A DNA stretch of 64,000 bases from Rickettsiales bacterium. Its GTDB lineage: Bacteria > Pseudomonadota > Alphaproteobacteria > Rickettsiales > SXRF01. This document shows positions 62,809 to 64,000 of the stretch, in pieces. Numbering within the stretch: position 1 is the stretch's first letter; every line of letters begins with the position of its first letter. The notes under the pieces are model-generated. The model was given only the letters and a program-made list of their open reading frames with translations. It did not search any database and was not told the DNA's origin. The stretch spans positions 1 to 64,000 of the forward strand of contig JAOAUZ010000003.1 of assembly GCA_025464625.1 (NCBI GenBank), given 5' to 3'. Position numbers and translations under genes: made by a program.

Positions 62809-63072
62809 ATGTCTGACCTTAGCATGATGCTCAAAGATTATCGGCTGACGACGGCGGAGATACTCTATCACCTTCCTGACCACCCAATGTTGCTGCAGAG
62901 CTTTGTGTGGCAGGATTTGGACATTGCTCCTAAATTCCCAGTGCTTAGTAAATTTCTAAATTTTTGGGAGCAGAAAATTGACGGCAAGTTACATTCTGTA
63001 AAGGTTGCCAGTACGCAGATTATTAAGCCAGCACAGTTTATTTACTGTAAAGGCGAGCTTAATATTCACTAG
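62809..63072 (+). CDS. usg: Usg family protein
   Basis: 87 residues. The sequence LTTAEILYHLPDHPMLLQSFVWQDLDIAPKFPVLSKFLNFWEQKIDG follows the small Usg family of alphaproteobacteria, first named next to trpF in Caulobacter. Function is unknown. The ATG at 62809 has GGGAG seven bases upstream; the ATG two codons earlier is too close to that site. It converges on yaaA. Confidence 0.88.
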   Translation: MSDLSMMLKDYRLTTAEILYHLPDHPMLLQSFVWQDLDIAPKFPVLSKFLNFWEQKIDGKLHSVKVASTQIIKPAQFIYCKGELNIH

Positions 63073-63077
63073 AGTTT

Positions 63078-63851
63078 TTATGGTTTTGCTCTGGTAAAAA
63101 CATAGTTTTTGCTGTCTGAGAGTTTTTTATTAAACTTATAACCGTTATCATTGAAAGCACGCAAATCAGCAGCTTTTTCTGTACGGTTTTTGATAATAAA
63201 ATTTGCCATTTTTCCCCGTGCTGCTTTGGCGAATAGACCAATAATCTTAAAGTCGCTGCCTTTGCCTTCTTTGAATATAATATTTAGCAATTCACCATCT
63301 AATTTTACTTCATGGACAGACTTAAAATATTCCTGTGATGCAAGATTTATCAATAGAGGTGATTTTTGTTTATGTAGAGCTGAATTTAAGGATTTTGTTA
63401 TTCGATCATCCCAAAATTCATAAAGATCCTTTCCGCGGGGATTGGCGAGTTTAATTCCCATTTCTAAGCGATATGGTTGGATTAAATCTAGTGGTTTAAG
63501 TAGCCCATATAGCCCAGAAAGAATGCGTAAATGCTCCTGTGCGAAGGAAAAATCTGATTCACTATAGTTTTCAATATCAATGCCTTCGTAAACATCGCCC
63601 TTGAATGCTAGGATTGCCTGACGAGCATTTTTTGTGGTAAAAGGTGTATAAAAATCTTGGTAACGCTGAAAATTCAAAGCAGCCAGTTTATTGCTTATAT
63701 CCATTAATTTCATTAATTCGGCTGGTGTTTTGTCTCGTAAGTATTTAATAAGTTGCACAGATCCATCTAGGAATTCTGGTATAGTATGTTTTTTTGTCAG
63801 TAGTTTTGATGTATAATCCATAGTTTTTGAGGGGGAAAGTATAATAATCAT
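63078..63851 (-). CDS. yaaA: YaaA family peroxide stress protein
   Basis: 257 residues, full length for the UPF0246 family. It has the N-terminal MIIILSPSKTMD, the middle IDIENYSESDFSFAQEHLRILSGLYGLLKPLDLIQPYRLEMG and the C-terminal GLFAKAARGKMANFIIKNR. In E. coli YaaA lowers free iron and DNA damage during hydrogen peroxide stress. Confidence 0.93.
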   Translation of the reverse strand: MIIILSPSKTMDYTSKLLTKKHTIPEFLDGSVQLIKYLRDKTPAELMKLMDISNKLAALNFQRYQDFYTPFTTKNARQAILAFKGDVYEGIDIENYSESDFSFAQEHLRILSGLYGLLKPLDLIQPYRLEMGIKLANPRGKDLYEFWDDRITKSLNSALHKQKSPLLINLASQEYFKSVHEVKLDGELLNIIFKEGKGSDFKIIGLFAKAARGKMANFIIKNRTEKAADLRAFNDNGYKFNKKLSDSKNYVFTRAKP

Positions 63852-63915
63852 TAAAACATGCCAATATTATTGTTGAAATGGTAATTAAATTTTAGAGGCG
63901 AAGAAAATTACAATA

Positions 63916-64000
63916 TGCTAACATTAGACCACAATTATAACGATTTTAGTGGAACAAAGCGCATTATGCGAATGGTTTTTTCAGGATTTTTTCGTAAAAA
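63916..64000 (+). CDS. Possible start of a gene cut by the window end
   Basis: An open frame of 28 codons from ATG (MLTLDHNYNDFSG, then basic TKRIMRMVFSGFFRK) runs off the end. GAGGCGAAGAAAA lies 10-20 bases upstream. The basic residues followed by aromatic ones could lead into a membrane segment. Product unknown. Confidence 0.35.

Overview
The window is a stretch of chromosome from a fairly AT-rich alphaproteobacterium. The lineage is read from gene content and order: tuf, tRNA-Trp, secE, nusG, rplKAJL, rpoBC; the cell-envelope/repair run lpxC-bamD-recN-ligA; a Usg protein; Coq7-type ubiquinone hydroxylase; a class I PHA synthase; an NDUFAF5-like methyltransferase; and a PmtA-like methyltransferase. 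It is not an extremely reduced endosymbiont. It keeps homoserine dehydrogenase, PHA storage, a diguanylate cyclase, RND efflux and several tRNAs that read only G-ending codons. I cannot name the genus. The many palindromic intergenic repeats recall those of Rickettsiales-type genomes, but that is only a resemblance.

Layout. 1-14.1 kb: translation and transcription core (tuf, tRNA-Trp, a TerC-family membrane gene, secE, nusG, rplK, rplA, rplJ, rplL, rpoB, rpoC). 14.1-20.2 kb: mixed housekeeping and accessory genes (SpoU rRNA methyltransferase, GGDEF protein, orphan TAXI binding protein, nth, creatininase-like exported protein, PmtA-like methyltransferase, an unknown gene, SCO copper chaperone). 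20.2-28.2 kb: gmk, a MetH-type protein reduced to its cobalamin and reactivation modules, an RcnB-like metal protein, comF, a strongly divergent PEP-carboxylase homologue and an NDUFAF5-like methyltransferase. 28.3-38.8 kb: envelope transport (RND pump with adaptor; DevCAB-like ABC exporter followed by an MshL-like secretin, an ABC-2-like permease and an unknown membrane-anchored protein). 38.8-46.5 kb: ygfZ, algH-like, phaC, an unknown repeat-bearing lipoprotein, alaC-like aminotransferase and hom. 46.5-50 kb: tRNA-Leu, dsbB-like, coq7, tRNA-Glu, an acyltransferase and an isolated GTA-type holin. 49.9-58.3 kb: lpxC, bamD, recN, ligA, prmA and an aminopeptidase P. 58.4-62.3 kb: a self-contained copper-resistance operon with its own strong promoter and terminator. 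62.4-64 kb: tRNA-Thr, tRNA-Lys, usg, yaaA and the start of a further frame.

How the parts work together. The copper operon encodes a Cys/His-rich exported leader protein, a periplasmic multicopper oxidase (CopA), an outer-membrane CopB, a two-domain cupredoxin-CusF fusion and a lipoprotein with three CKDGxC units. Together these look like a periplasm-centred copper oxidation, buffering and sequestration system, and this is the most distinctive module of the window. Other points for a second look are the PEP-carboxylase homologue that has lost its catalytic glycine/arginine loop; the ABC exporter beside a lone secretin; a family of large intergenic palindromes with the same ACGTAC-type apex; a GC-rich repeat that has been absorbed into the end of ligA; and a duplicated tRNA-Trp 3' end.
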